NCBI GenBank assembly: GCA_016285515.1
Contig: JAEEQW010000008.1
Coordinates: forward strand, 55,702-119,701
Direction: 5' to 3'
Length of the DNA stretch: 64,000 nucleotides
Origin: Bacteroidales bacterium
GTDB taxonomy: Bacteria > Bacteroidota > Bacteroidia > Bacteroidales > BM520
In this document: positions 17,634 through 26,766 of the stretch, piece by piece
How positions within the stretch are numbered: the first letter of the stretch is position 1
How the letters are laid out: every line of letters begins with the position of its first letter
Notes under the pieces: model-generated
Database searches by the model: none
Seen by the model: only the letters and a program-made list of their open reading frames with translations
What the model was told of the DNA's origin: nothing
Position numbers and translations under genes: made by a program

Positions 17634-18908
17634 ATGATTAACGAAATGCTCATATCTTTTATCTGGAGACAACGTCTGCTCCCGACATCTCTTTTCACTG
17701 TCGATAACAAAAAAGTGGATGTCCTTTCTCCAGGTACCCTAAACTCGGACCAGGGCCCTGATTTTATTGGCTCTGAATTGTATTTTGACAATACCCTGTG
17801 GTCCGGTAATGTGGAAATACATGTCAAGTCTTCCGACTGGCTCGTCCATTGTCACCAGCTTGACAGAAACTATGATAACGTGATATGCCATGTCGTGTGG
17901 AATTACGATGCTGACGTCTATTCCTTCCTAGGTGACAAAATTCCCACAATAGAACTCTCGTCTCAGATTCCTTCGCATTTGTTGTCTAATTATGAATATC
18001 TTATGCAGAACCAGTCCTCAATCCCTTGTGCGAACCTGATTGGTGATGTGCCGCGTCATATTGTCTTCAATATGCTCGAAACCTGTTTCTTCGAATCTCT
18101 TGGAACTAAAATGAAATATGTTGATACTATGTGCCGCAAAACCTGTTCCAATCTGGATGATGCTTCCTATTGTCTCATCTCAAGGTCTTTCGGGGTTAAG
18201 GTTAACAATGACCCTTTTGAGGCTACAGCCTTATCCTTGCCTCTTAATATCCTTATGAGATATTACGGGTCACCGACTACTGTCGAATCCTTGTTGTTCG
18301 GCCAGGCTAATCTGTTGAGCGACAAATATTCGGATGACTATCCCAGACTTCTTCTGTCTGAATATTCCTTTTATGCCAAAAAACACAATCTTACTCCGCA
18401 GATGTCTGCTTCATGGAAATTGCTTCGCCTTCATCCTGCCAACTTCCCGTGTGTCCGTATGGCTCAGCTCGCTGTGTTTCTCAACAATGATTTCAAAGGC
18501 TTGGATTCACTGCTCTCCTTATCTTCCGTCAGAGATGTCTATTCATCGTTTATGGTCGGTATCAATGACTATTGGAGCAATCATGTAATATTTGATAAGA
18601 CAACTGTCCCTAAAAACCGTACTATAGGCTGCTTTTCAGTTGATATTATTATAATCAATGCCATTGTCCCAATATTGTACTATTATGGCAAAACCCATCA
18701 TCTGAGTTTGATTTGTGACAAAGCCCTCGATTTGATTGAGAACGTATCGGCTGAAAACAATAAGATGGTGAGACTTTGGAAATCTTTAGGGATAACTCCT
18801 TTGAATGCTGTTCACTCTCAGGCACTTATATGGCTCAAACGTGAATATTGCGATAAACGCAGATGTCTTCAGTGTAAAATCGGCTCAAAAATTATTTCCT
18901 CTTCTTAA
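17634..18908 (+). CDS. DUF2851 family protein
   Basis: 424 residues from the ATG at 17634, where MINEMLISFIWRQRLLPTS aligns with the normal N-terminus of the family. An ATG at 17595 (13 residues longer) is possible; the frame open to 17430 would overlap susC. Family-typical blocks are VLSPGTLNSDQGPDFIGSEL, LWSGNVEIHVKSSDWLVH and DNVICHVVWNYD. DUF2851 is widespread in Bacteroidota and its function is not established. A distant resemblance of the GPDF/NVEIHV core to nuclease folds is my speculation. It is followed after nine bases by a helix-hairpin-helix gene and then uvrA. Confidence 0.85.
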   Translation: MINEMLISFIWRQRLLPTSLFTVDNKKVDVLSPGTLNSDQGPDFIGSELYFDNTLWSGNVEIHVKSSDWLVHCHQLDRNYDNVICHVVWNYDADVYSFLGDKIPTIELSSQIPSHLLSNYEYLMQNQSSIPCANLIGDVPRHIVFNMLETCFFESLGTKMKYVDTMCRKTCSNLDDASYCLISRSFGVKVNNDPFEATALSLPLNILMRYYGSPTTVESLLFGQANLLSDKYSDDYPRLLLSEYSFYAKKHNLTPQMSASWKLLRLHPANFPCVRMAQLAVFLNNDFKGLDSLLSLSSVRDVYSSFMVGINDYWSNHVIFDKTTVPKNRTIGCFSVDIIIINAIVPILYYYGKTHHLSLICDKALDLIENVSAENNKMVRLWKSLGITPLNAVHSQALIWLKREYCDKRRCLQCKIGSKIISSS

Positions 18909-18917
18909 TGTTTTTTT

Positions 18918-19643
18918 ATGAGCTTCCTTAAACAGTTTCTCTTTTTTTCCAAAGCTGATAAAATAGGCATTTTCTCGCTTTCTGCAATAGTGTTCACTCT
19001 GTTGATTCTAAATGTGACGCTTCCACGACTGCATGAAATTAATGATGGCCGTTTGCCGTATCAGCCTGAGCATGGTTCTGTCATAAGCAATGATACTGTT
19101 GCTGTTCTCACAGCAGATGTTGATGATCTTCGACAGCGAGATAAAGTTGCGCTGCCGCTTGCAGTTCCTGTTCCTACAGCTGATGTTGATGATACAATAC
19201 TTGCAGTTGCTGATACTGTTGTGGTTAAGAAAACTTCAGGCGAGAAAAATCCGCCCCGTCAGAAAATAAATCTTAACACTGCCGACTCCATGGCTCTCAT
19301 GACTTTGCGTGGCATCGGGGCTGTATATGCTTCACGCATCATCAAATACCGAAATCTTCTTGGCGGTTATTACGACAAAAGTCAGATACTTGAGGTGTAT
19401 GGCATCACTAAGGAAACATATAGCCTTTTCTGTGATGATATTACGGCTTCAGCGGATGATATTGTGAAAATTCCTGTAAATACAGCTTCTTTCAAAGAAA
19501 TACTTCATCATCCTTATTTTGATTATGATATGGTTGTCAAAATAGTCCGGGCGAGAGAAGTTACCCCGTTTACTTCTAAAGAGGATTTTATTGCCCGCAC
19601 TGGTTTGTCCGACAGACGATTTACGGTTTACCTGTCGTTTTAA
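18918..19643 (+). CDS. Helix-hairpin-helix (ComEA-like) membrane-anchored protein
   Basis: 241 residues. One N-terminal transmembrane helix (about 16-37), a low-complexity linker with twice-repeated TADVDD, then KINLNTADSMALMTLRGIGAVYASRIIKYR, a ComEA-type DNA-binding helix-hairpin-helix at about 115-165, and a second degenerate copy, IPVNTASFKEILHHPYFDYD. Members bind DNA non-specifically; in competence systems ComEA is a DNA receptor, but no competence genes lie here and many Bacteroidota carry such proteins without known function. Start at 18918 follows DUF2851 closely. Confidence 0.8.
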   Translation: MSFLKQFLFFSKADKIGIFSLSAIVFTLLILNVTLPRLHEINDGRLPYQPEHGSVISNDTVAVLTADVDDLRQRDKVALPLAVPVPTADVDDTILAVADTVVVKKTSGEKNPPRQKINLNTADSMALMTLRGIGAVYASRIIKYRNLLGGYYDKSQILEVYGITKETYSLFCDDITASADDIVKIPVNTASFKEILHHPYFDYDMVVKIVRAREVTPFTSKEDFIARTGLSDRRFTVYLSF

Positions 19644-19660
19644 TTTTGTGAAAAAAAAGT

Positions 19661-19668
19661 TATTTTTG
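19661..19668 (+). promoter_or_regulatory. -7 box of uvrA, leaderless arrangement
   Basis: TATTTTTG ends only four bases before the uvrA ATG (19673), so transcription would start at or next to the start codon. Confidence 0.45.
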
Positions 19669-19672
19669 CGGC

Positions 19673-22447
19673 ATGGAAGAACAATTCATAGAAATAAAAG
19701 GTGCTCGGGTTAACAATCTGAAAAACATCAATGTTACAATTCCACGTAACCAACTCGTTGTCATTACGGGAGTCTCGGGCTCGGGTAAATCATCACTTGC
19801 TTTCGACACTTTGTATGCTGAAGGACAGAGACGGTATATGGAAAGCCTTAGCGCATACGCACGCCAGTTTCTTGGCCGCATAAGCAAACCTGATGTGGAC
19901 ATGATTACCGGTATCTCGCCAAGTATAGCCATAAGACAGAAGGTCTATAATTCAAACCAACGTTCAACAGTTGGAACCTCTACTGAAATATATGAATACC
20001 TCAAACTTCTGTTTGCCCGTTTGGGAAAAACTTACTCACCTGTGTCGGGCAGGGAAGTGATGCATTATACTCTGGACGATATAATCAATGTCATCGTCAA
20101 AAGCCCCGAAAATACTCGTTATTATATCTGCTTTACTCAGAAAACGGATTCCGAAACGGTGGTCAGTCAGCTTAATACGTTCATCGAACAGGGATATTCG
20201 CGTATCGTTATGAAACAAAATGACGAAATGACCCTGATGCAACTGCAGAATGTTATCACTCAACAGGATATTATCAAACAGATTGCCAGTGAAAAACAAA
20301 TTGTTGTCCTTGTGGATCGTATTGTGGTCCATGAAGGAATGGAAAATCTGTCAGGTGACAGTCTCCAGCATCTTAGTGATTCCGTTGAAACTGCTCTGTA
20401 TGAAGGCAGCGGATATTGTCTCCTCATAGATGTCACTGACAAAAATAATCCTAAAAGCGAGTCTTACTCCAATAAATTCGAGGCTGATGGCCTTTCATTT
20501 GAGGAACCTTCACCAAACTTGTTCTCTTTTAACAACCCATACGGTGCTTGTCCGACTTGCAACGGCTTGGGCTCTATAATCGGAATTGATGAGGATTTGG
20601 TTATCCCGGATAAAAACCTTTCGGTTTATGAAGGGGCTGTGGCTTGCTGGAAAGGGGAAAAAATGCAGGAATGGAAGAATGCCCTCATCGCAAATGCCGC
20701 CAGATGCGACTTTCCGATACATACTCCTATAAATCAGCTTACCGAAAAGGAATATGAAATGCTTTGGGAGGGAACTCCTTATTTCCAAGGTATAAACGAT
20801 TTCTTCGATTACGTTGAAGCCCATATCTTCAAGATTCAGTATCGCGTGATGAAAAGCCGTTTCCAAGGCAAGACAAAATGTCCTGACTGCAAGGGGAAAC
20901 GTCTCAGAAAAGAAGCTTTGTATGTCAAGTTCAGAGGTAAAACCATCACCGAACTGTCGGATATGCAGATTGGGGATTTGCGCGATTTTTTCAATAACAT
21001 CCAACTTACCGAACAAGAAAACTCCGTGGCGGAACGTGTTCTCAATGAAATCCGCCAAAGGTTGGATTTCCTTTATGAAGTGGGGCTTCACTATATAACT
21101 CTTAACCGGTCGTCTTCAACTCTTTCAGGCGGTGAATCCCAGAGAATCAATCTTGCCACATCTCTTGGAAGCAATCTCACGAATTCAATGTATATCCTTG
21201 ATGAACCGAGCGTGGGCCTTCATCATCAGGATGTCACCAGGCTGATAAAAATGCTCAGGAAACTTCGTGATTTGGGCAATACCGTTATCGTGGTCGAACA
21301 TGACGAGGATATCATCCGGTCAGCAGATTATATAGTTGATATAGGCCCGCTTGCCGGTCGTCTCGGCGGTGAGGTGGTGTTCCAGGGTACAGTTGATAAA
21401 ATGCTTCAAGCAGATACTTTGACTGCAAAATATCTGCGAGGAGACCTTAAGATTAAATTGCCTGTAAATCATCGTAAAGTCAAGGACTTTATAACCCTTA
21501 AAGGAGCTTCGCAATTCAACTTGAAGAATATTGACGTCGATTTTCCGCTTAATATGATTACTGTTGTAACCGGTGTTAGCGGCTCAGGCAAAACTACACT
21601 TATCGATGGGATCTTATATCCGGCTCTTAAAAGGCAATTGACTGAAACCACTTTAAAACCAGGGAAATACAAATCTCTTTCAGGAGACGTTATGGCTCTT
21701 TCTGATGTTGATCTGGTTGACCAGAATCCTATAGGACGTTCCACACGTTCCAACTCAGTAACTTATATAGGAGCTTATGACGATATCCGCACCCTCTTTG
21801 CACAACAGAAACTTTCTGTTACAAGAGGCTATAAACCTACAACTTTTTCCTTCAATACCAAGGGTGGACGTTGTGAAACGTGTCAGGGAGATGGTTATAT
21901 AACCATCGAAATGCAGTTCCTTGCCGATGTTACACTTGTCTGTGATGAATGTGGTGGGAAACGCTTCAAACCTGAAATCCTTGAAGTCAAATATAAAGGA
22001 TATTCTATTTATGATATTCTTGAAATGACAATAAATCAAGCGGTTGAATTATTCTCGGCAGGGGATACCCCTTTGGAACAGAATATCAATAAAAAATTGG
22101 TCCCTTTGCAGAATGTAGGTCTCGGTTATCTCAAAATGGGACAGTCAACAAGCACTCTCTCAGGCGGTGAGGCGCAACGTATAAAACTTGCCTCTTATCT
22201 GCTTGACAATGACAATTCCCAGCATAAGCTTTTGATTTTTGATGAACCTACGACAGGTCTTCATTTTCATGATATCAGCAAACTTATGACATCTTTAAAT
22301 TCACTCGTCGAGAAAGGTAACTCTATAATCGTAATTGAACACAACAAAGAAGTGATCAGATGTGCTGATTATATAATTGAACTTGGTCCGGAGGGCGGTG
22401 AAAACGGCGGATATGTTATGTCGGCAGGTCCTAATAATGATATTTGA
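19673..22447 (+). CDS. uvrA: Excinuclease ABC subunit A
   Basis: 924 residues; the DNA damage sensor of nucleotide excision repair. First ABC half: Walker [16 protein letters not shown] (residues 34-48), the UvrB-binding region, zinc-type motifs CPTCNGLG and CPDCKGKR, signature [16 protein letters not shown], Walker [13 protein letters not shown]. Second half: [46 protein letters not shown] and [15 protein letters not shown]. The first small zinc site found in many UvrA proteins lacks its cysteines ([11 protein letters not shown]), which I recall as usual in Bacteroidota. A -7 box sits directly before the ATG. Confidence 0.97.
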   Translation: MEEQFIEIKGARVNNLKNINVTIPRNQLVVITGVSGSGKSSLAFDTLYAEGQRRYMESLSAYARQFLGRISKPDVDMITGISPSIAIRQKVYNSNQRSTVGTSTEIYEYLKLLFARLGKTYSPVSGREVMHYTLDDIINVIVKSPENTRYYICFTQKTDSETVVSQLNTFIEQGYSRIVMKQNDEMTLMQLQNVITQQDIIKQIASEKQIVVLVDRIVVHEGMENLSGDSLQHLSDSVETALYEGSGYCLLIDVTDKNNPKSESYSNKFEADGLSFEEPSPNLFSFNNPYGACPTCNGLGSIIGIDEDLVIPDKNLSVYEGAVACWKGEKMQEWKNALIANAARCDFPIHTPINQLTEKEYEMLWEGTPYFQGINDFFDYVEAHIFKIQYRVMKSRFQGKTKCPDCKGKRLRKEALYVKFRGKTITELSDMQIGDLRDFFNNIQLTEQENSVAERVLNEIRQRLDFLYEVGLHYITLNRSSSTLSGGESQRINLATSLGSNLTNSMYILDEPSVGLHHQDVTRLIKMLRKLRDLGNTVIVVEHDEDIIRSADYIVDIGPLAGRLGGEVVFQGTVDKMLQADTLTAKYLRGDLKIKLPVNHRKVKDFITLKGASQFNLKNIDVDFPLNMITVVTGVSGSGKTTLIDGILYPALKRQLTETTLKPGKYKSLSGDVMALSDVDLVDQNPIGRSTRSNSVTYIGAYDDIRTLFAQQKLSVTRGYKPTTFSFNTKGGRCETCQGDGYITIEMQFLADVTLVCDECGGKRFKPEILEVKYKGYSIYDILEMTINQAVELFSAGDTPLEQNINKKLVPLQNVGLGYLKMGQSTSTLSGGEAQRIKLASYLLDNDNSQHKLLIFDEPTTGLHFHDISKLMTSLNSLVEKGNSIIVIEHNKEVIRCADYIIELGPEGGENGGYVMSAGPNNDI

Positions 22448-22490
22448 ATTAATTTTTTTTCAAATTATCATTGTATATGAAAATTTGTAT

Positions 22491-22498
22491 TACTTTTG
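22491..22498 (+). promoter_or_regulatory. -7 box of the tRNA gene
   Basis: TACTTTTG, 13 bases before the mature tRNA 5' end. A weak -33 ATTG lies at 22470-22473. Confidence 0.5.
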
Positions 22499-22511
22499 CA
22501 ACCACAAAAAC

Positions 22512-22585
22512 GGCGGGGTAGCTCAGTTGGTTAGAGCGTCGGATTCATAACCCGGAGGTCACGAGTTCAATTCTCGTCCCCGCTA
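22512..22585 (+). tRNA. tRNA-Met (anticodon CAU)
   Basis: 74 nt. The acceptor stem GGCGGGG pairs with CCCCGCT (last pair G-U); D arm GCTCAGTTGGTTAGAGC; anticodon loop TTCATAA; T arm CGAGTTCAATTCTCG. CCA is not encoded (CTA follows). Anticodon CAU fits elongator Met; the first pair is formed and there is no GGG/CCC in the anticodon stem, so initiator tRNA is unlikely, while a lysidine-modified Ile tRNA cannot be excluded. Its last 19 bases overlap the 3' end of the convergent rhomboid gene. Confidence 0.9.
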
Positions 22586-23265
22586 CTACTTCCAACATTT
22601 CCCATTACATTTTCTTCCCCATCTCCTCTCTCATTGTCATCGTTATCGTTATCGTCATCGTTATCGTCATCTCCCCAGTCCCATTCTATTCTTTGGGGAC
22701 CTCTGTCTCTGAAATATATCGCAGCGACTACTCCTGCCATGGCTCCCGACAAGTGCGACTGCCAGCTGATGGCTCTCCCGGGGAAAAAGTCTGGAAAGAA
22801 CCCCCATATAAAACCTCCATATAATAGTATGATAATAAGGGAATAAGCTTCAAGATCACGCCTTTGCCTTATTGTGGCGCTCAGAAGATGAAAGGTGATA
22901 AGTGAATCCACAAGTCCGCTCGCCCCTATGTGTATCCCTGTGCCCTTCCCCATGAACCATGTCCATATCCCAGTCAACAGATAACAGAATATGCTGATTT
23001 TAACTGCATCATACCTGTAAAAGAAAAATAATCCTGTCCCTAAAACAAACAATGGAACAATATTTGATAGTAAATGTTCAAAGTCTGAATGTAACAATGG
23101 TTCGGTGATAATGCCTATCAGACCCTCTGCCGTGAACGGTCTCATGCCGTAACGCCCCAGACCTAACTCAAAATAGGTGTCAACAAACCATATTATTGTC
23201 AGCAGCAGAATGAAAAGGGTGGGATATACCATTGCCGTTGTCAGCTTCTTCAGTTCTGGTTTCAT
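22567..23265 (-). CDS. Rhomboid family intramembrane serine protease
   Basis: 232 residues from the ATG at 23263-23265 (MKPELKKL); the 37-residue upstream extension would overlap the S41 gene and its promoter. Six hydrophobic segments. HIGASGLVDSL carries the catalytic Ser of the rhomboid GxSG motif, and SHLSGAMAGVVAAIYFRDR the catalytic His in the last helix; LLHSDFEHLLSN is the conserved early His/Asn loop. The C-terminus is a very acidic Asp/Asn repeat tail, and the final SSGDEN plus stop codon are encoded by the antisense of the tRNA-Met gene. Substrates are unknown. Confidence 0.88.
   Translation of the reverse strand: MKPELKKLTTAMVYPTLFILLLTIIWFVDTYFELGLGRYGMRPFTAEGLIGIITEPLLHSDFEHLLSNIVPLFVLGTGLFFFYRYDAVKISIFCYLLTGIWTWFMGKGTGIHIGASGLVDSLITFHLLSATIRQRRDLEAYSLIIILLYGGFIWGFFPDFFPGRAISWQSHLSGAMAGVVAAIYFRDRGPQRIEWDWGDDDNDDDNDNDDNERGDGEENVMGNVGSSSGDEN
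22634..22675. repeat. Simple repeat (TCGTTA/TCATCG type) coding an Asp/Asn tail
   Basis: Six-base units such as ATCGTT, ATCGTC and ATCATC are repeated in tandem and encode the DDDNDDDNDNDDN stretch of the rhomboid C-terminus. Such arrays can change length by slippage in in-frame steps. Confidence 0.6.
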
Positions 23266-23326
23266 CTGTTCTTTTTTTCTGCAAAGTAATGGATTTTTTT
23301 TAAATATGTAATTAGGAAAATAATTG

Positions 23327-23334
23327 TAATTTTG
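23327..23334 (+). promoter_or_regulatory. -7 box of the S41 protease gene
   Basis: TAATTTTG, 26 bases before the ATG at 23361, fits the TAnnTTTG consensus. Confidence 0.5.
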
Positions 23335-23360
23335 CACACTATTAAATTGCAGGACAATTA

Positions 23361-24938
23361 ATGAAAAAACTATCAAAATATCTGTGGGCTGTTTGCATTT
23401 TTGGCGCTTTCTTCTGTCGTCCCTACACGTCTTTTTCTCAGAGCGTGGAACTGAAGAGTAACGTCAACAAACTTGCCACCGTTTTTCAATGCATAGATTA
23501 TTTCTATACTGATACTGTTGATATTGAGGGTATTACTGAAACAGCCATTAAAGCTGCACTTAAGGAACTTGACCCACACTCCGTATATATGGATAAGGAA
23601 GAGACAAAGGAAGCCAATGAACCTCTCAATGGCAACTTTGAAGGTATAGGGGTGCAATATCAGTTGAACCACGACACTATTGTGGTGATTTCGCCTGTCT
23701 CAGGCGGCCCTTCTGAAAAGGTCGGCATTATTGCTGGTGACAAAATAGTCGAGGTTAACGGGGAAAATGCTACTGGTAAATCTGTTACAATCAACTGGGT
23801 TCAGAAACATCTCAGAGGTCCTAAAGGCTCCCCTGTAAATATTAAGGTGGTTCGCCAAAATGTTCCGGAACTGCTCGATTTTACAATCATCAGGGATGTG
23901 ATTCCTCTGTATAGCGTTGACGCACATTATATGGTGGATAAAAATATTGGTTATATAAAACTCAGTAAATTTGCCCGTACCTCCATTGAAGAAATAGCGG
24001 ATGCACTTAATGATTTGCGCTCTCAGGGTATGAAAAAACTTATCTTCGACTTGCGCAACAACTCCGGTGGCTATCTTGATGTGGCAGTTTCTGTCGCTGA
24101 TCAGTTTCTGCCTATTGGCAAACTCATTGTTTACACACAAGGCCGCATGAGTCCGAAGAAAGATGCTGTCGCTACCGCTGACGGCATTTTTGAAGATGGC
24201 GATCTCGTGATTCTAATCAATGAGGGCTCTGCTTCCGCCAGCGAAATTGTGTCGGGTGCAGTCCAGGATTGGGACCGTGGTACTCTGGTGGGTCGTCGTT
24301 CTTTTGGCAAAGGCCTTGTCCAGCGCCCATTCTCACTTGCCGACAGTTCCCAGATTCGACTTACTATTGCCCGTTATTATACCCCAAGCGGACGCTGCAT
24401 ACAGAAACCATACGATGGCGGCAGCGAAGATTATTTCAAGGAACTCTCTGAACGTCTCAAACATGGTGAATTTGTTAATCAGGACAGCATTTCCTTCCCG
24501 GATTCCCTTAAATATACCACCGCTTCCGGCAGAACAGTCTATGGCGGCGGCGGTATCATGCCGGACGTTTTCGTCCCACTTGATACCACGGCCTTCTCCT
24601 CTTATTATAAAAGCTTGAATGTCAAAGGTCTGCAGGCTAAATTCTGTATCGACTATGTGAACAGTCATAGAAAAGAATTGAATAAAAAATATCCGGACAG
24701 CAAAACATATATCGATAAATTCAAGGTCACTGATGACATAGTCAATGATTTTATCAGTTTTGTCGAAAAAAATGATATCGAAAAGGATATGGATGGATAT
24801 AATCAGTCGAAGAATATTATTGATACCCAACTCAAAGCCTTGATTGGCAGAGATTTGTTCGATATGAACACTTATTATCAGATTGCCAATCCGCTATCTG
24901 ACGAGTTTAATATAGCTATTGAATTGTTAAACAAATAA
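23361..24938 (+). CDS. S41 family carboxy-terminal processing peptidase
   Basis: 525 residues with a signal peptide (about 1-27, ending TSFSQ), so it acts in the periplasm. N-terminal helical segment with LKELDPHSVYMDKEE; PDZ domain about 95-180 (VVISPVSGGPSEKVGIIAGDKIVEVNG); protease core with FDLRNNSGGYLDVAV, the nucleophile Ser in NEGSASASEI, and the general base Lys in GRRSFGKGLVQ. The C-terminal helical region of about 110 residues is usual in Bacteroidota members. It is followed within 14 bases by DUF1573 and then an aminotransferase. Confidence 0.93.
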   Translation: MKKLSKYLWAVCIFGAFFCRPYTSFSQSVELKSNVNKLATVFQCIDYFYTDTVDIEGITETAIKAALKELDPHSVYMDKEETKEANEPLNGNFEGIGVQYQLNHDTIVVISPVSGGPSEKVGIIAGDKIVEVNGENATGKSVTINWVQKHLRGPKGSPVNIKVVRQNVPELLDFTIIRDVIPLYSVDAHYMVDKNIGYIKLSKFARTSIEEIADALNDLRSQGMKKLIFDLRNNSGGYLDVAVSVADQFLPIGKLIVYTQGRMSPKKDAVATADGIFEDGDLVILINEGSASASEIVSGAVQDWDRGTLVGRRSFGKGLVQRPFSLADSSQIRLTIARYYTPSGRCIQKPYDGGSEDYFKELSERLKHGEFVNQDSISFPDSLKYTTASGRTVYGGGGIMPDVFVPLDTTAFSSYYKSLNVKGLQAKFCIDYVNSHRKELNKKYPDSKTYIDKFKVTDDIVNDFISFVEKNDIEKDMDGYNQSKNIIDTQLKALIGRDLFDMNTYYQIANPLSDEFNIAIELLNK

Positions 24939-24952
24939 TAAAACTTATTATC

Positions 24953-25453
24953 ATGAAAAAACTAATTGTAATCTTATCATTTGTTATGGCTGCAACATCT
25001 GTGGCTTTTGCCCAGGATGCTACTGCCGTAAAAACTGATTCTCAGGCCGCAAAGGAAACCATTAAAAATTCTCATGCACCTTATATGGAATTTGACAAAA
25101 TGGTCCATGACTATGGTGTAATAATGGAAAATGGCGATGGCGGCTGTGAATTCACTCTCACCAATACCGGCAAGGAACCGCTCATCCTTTCCGATTGCAA
25201 GTCGTCCTGCGGATGTACAGTCCCTGAATGGACAAAAGCTCCAGTCCTTCCTGGTCAGTCAACTGTAATCAAAGTTCAGTACAAGACTTCAAGAATAGGT
25301 CCGATCAATAAGTCTATCACCATTACTTCCAATGCTTCCAATAGTCCACAGACTGTCAGAATCAAAGGCGAAGTAAGGAAAAATTCCGACAACCAGGCTG
25401 TTAAAAATAATGTTGAGGGCGGTGCTTCTCCAGTGGCTGCCCCTAATAAATAA
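24953..25453 (+). CDS. DUF1573 domain secreted protein
   Basis: 166 residues. Signal peptide (MKKLIVILSFVMAATSVAFA). The DUF1573 domain covers about residues 45-145: FDKMVHDYGVI, CEFTLTNTGKEPLILSDCKSSCGCTVPEW and the closing VRIKGEV strand, an Ig/ASH-like fold with a conserved SCGCT motif. The family is abundant in Bacteroidota and its role is unknown. The tail is disordered and rich in Asn and Ala. It is probably co-transcribed with the S41 protease. Confidence 0.88.
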   Translation: MKKLIVILSFVMAATSVAFAQDATAVKTDSQAAKETIKNSHAPYMEFDKMVHDYGVIMENGDGGCEFTLTNTGKEPLILSDCKSSCGCTVPEWTKAPVLPGQSTVIKVQYKTSRIGPINKSITITSNASNSPQTVRIKGEVRKNSDNQAVKNNVEGGASPVAAPNK

Positions 25454-25476
25454 TCAGTTATTAAATAAAATATCAA

Positions 25477-26676
25477 ATGCCAAAAATTTCTCAAAAAGCC
25501 CAGGACATGCCTGCTTCTCCAATAAGGAAACTTGTTCCTTATGCTGATGCAGCTAAAAGTAGAGGCATAAAAGTTTATCACCTCAATATCGGTCAACCTG
25601 ATATACAGACTCCTCAGGTTATGCTCGATGCTCTGAAAAATTATGATGAAAAAGTAATCGCTTATAGCCATTCAGCCGGTTATATCGAATATCGTAAGGT
25701 TTTGGTCGATTACTACAAATCAATTAATATTGACATCACTCCTGATAATATTATAGTTACAAACGGTGCCTCCGAAGCCATTATGTTTGCCATGCAGGTG
25801 TGTATGGATGATGATGACGAAATAATCATTCCGGAGCCATTCTATGCCAACTATAACGGATTTGCTAAATCTTCCGGCATAAAGGTTGTACCTATCAACT
25901 CTCATATCGAAGACGGTTTTGCCTTACCTCCGATATCTGAATTCGAAAAGGTGATAACCCCTCATACTAAGGCCATCATGATTTGTAATCCTAATAACCC
26001 GACCGGTTATCTGTACAGCAAGGAAGAACTGCTTACTCTGCGTGACATTGCTGTCAAATATGACCTCTTTATTTTTGCAGATGAGGTCTATAGGGAATTC
26101 TGCTATGATGGTAACAAACACTTCTCGGTAATGCATCTTGAAGGTTTGGATAACAATGTCGTTCTTTTCGACAGTGTGTCAAAACGTTACTCTGCTTGCG
26201 GTTTCCGTGTTGGCTGCATGATTTCCAAAAACAAGGAGCTTATGGCTGCTGCAATGAAATTCGCTCAGGCTCGTCTTAGTCCTCCTTCATTCGGTCAGAT
26301 TGCAGCTGAGGCTTCAAATAAGGTGCCCAAGGAATATTTCCAGGAGGTCCTCGAAGAATATGACGAACGCCGTATGATTATCTATAACGAAATCAATAAG
26401 ATGGAAGGTGCTTTCTGTCCTAAACCTAAAGGCGCTTTCTATATTGTTGCCCATCTTCCTATAGATGATGCTGACAAATTCTGCAAATGGCTTCTCGAAG
26501 ACTTCTCAGCTGACGGCGAAACCGTCATGCTGGCTCCCGCTACAGGTTTCTATTCAACTCCAGGCTCCGGCAAACAAGAAGTGCGTATTAGCTATGTCCT
26601 TAAATGTGAGGACCTTAAAAAAGCAATGCACTGCCTTGATGAAGCCCTTAAGGTTTACCCTGGTCGTACATTATAA
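25477..26676 (+). CDS. Pyridoxal-phosphate-dependent class I/II aminotransferase
   Basis: 399 residues, aspartate-aminotransferase fold type I. Visible motifs: HLNIGQPDIQTP, YSHSAGYIEYRK, TNGASEAIMF, CNPNNPTGYLYSKEEL, FADEVYREF, and the PLP-binding lysine in DSVSKRYSACGFRVG; the C-terminal RISY provides the substrate-carboxylate arginine. The substrate (probably aspartate or an aromatic amino acid) cannot be fixed from the sequence. It is followed by a strong terminator, ending the S41-DUF1573-aminotransferase unit. Confidence 0.9.
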   Translation: MPKISQKAQDMPASPIRKLVPYADAAKSRGIKVYHLNIGQPDIQTPQVMLDALKNYDEKVIAYSHSAGYIEYRKVLVDYYKSINIDITPDNIIVTNGASEAIMFAMQVCMDDDDEIIIPEPFYANYNGFAKSSGIKVVPINSHIEDGFALPPISEFEKVITPHTKAIMICNPNNPTGYLYSKEELLTLRDIAVKYDLFIFADEVYREFCYDGNKHFSVMHLEGLDNNVVLFDSVSKRYSACGFRVGCMISKNKELMAAAMKFAQARLSPPSFGQIAAEASNKVPKEYFQEVLEEYDERRMIIYNEINKMEGAFCPKPKGAFYIVAHLPIDDADKFCKWLLEDFSADGETVMLAPATGFYSTPGSGKQEVRISYVLKCEDLKKAMHCLDEALKVYPGRTL

Positions 26677-26694
26677 ATAAAACAAAATGATGAT

Positions 26695-26730
26695 AATAAT
26701 AGAGACGGCAACCCGTCTCTATTATTTTTA
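26695..26730 (+). terminator. Rho-independent terminator, GAGACGG palindrome
   Basis: A perfect 14-base stem, AATAATAGAGACGG (26695-26708) with CCGTCTCTATTATT (26713-26726), loop CAAC, then T-rich sequence. It separates the aminotransferase from the NamZ-like gene. The GAGACG core recurs at 33119-33147. Confidence 0.8.
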
Positions 26731-26766
26731 TCACCCCGTCGTCTCTTTATTGTTTTTTTTCTTTTT

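Noticed and set aside
17507..17827. N-terminal extension of SusC
   Set aside because: It has no signal peptide, crosses the susC promoter and overlaps the divergent DUF2851 coding region.
19445..19643. Competence operon around the HhH protein
   Set aside because: No comEC or other competence gene is present; only the HhH protein resembles ComEA.
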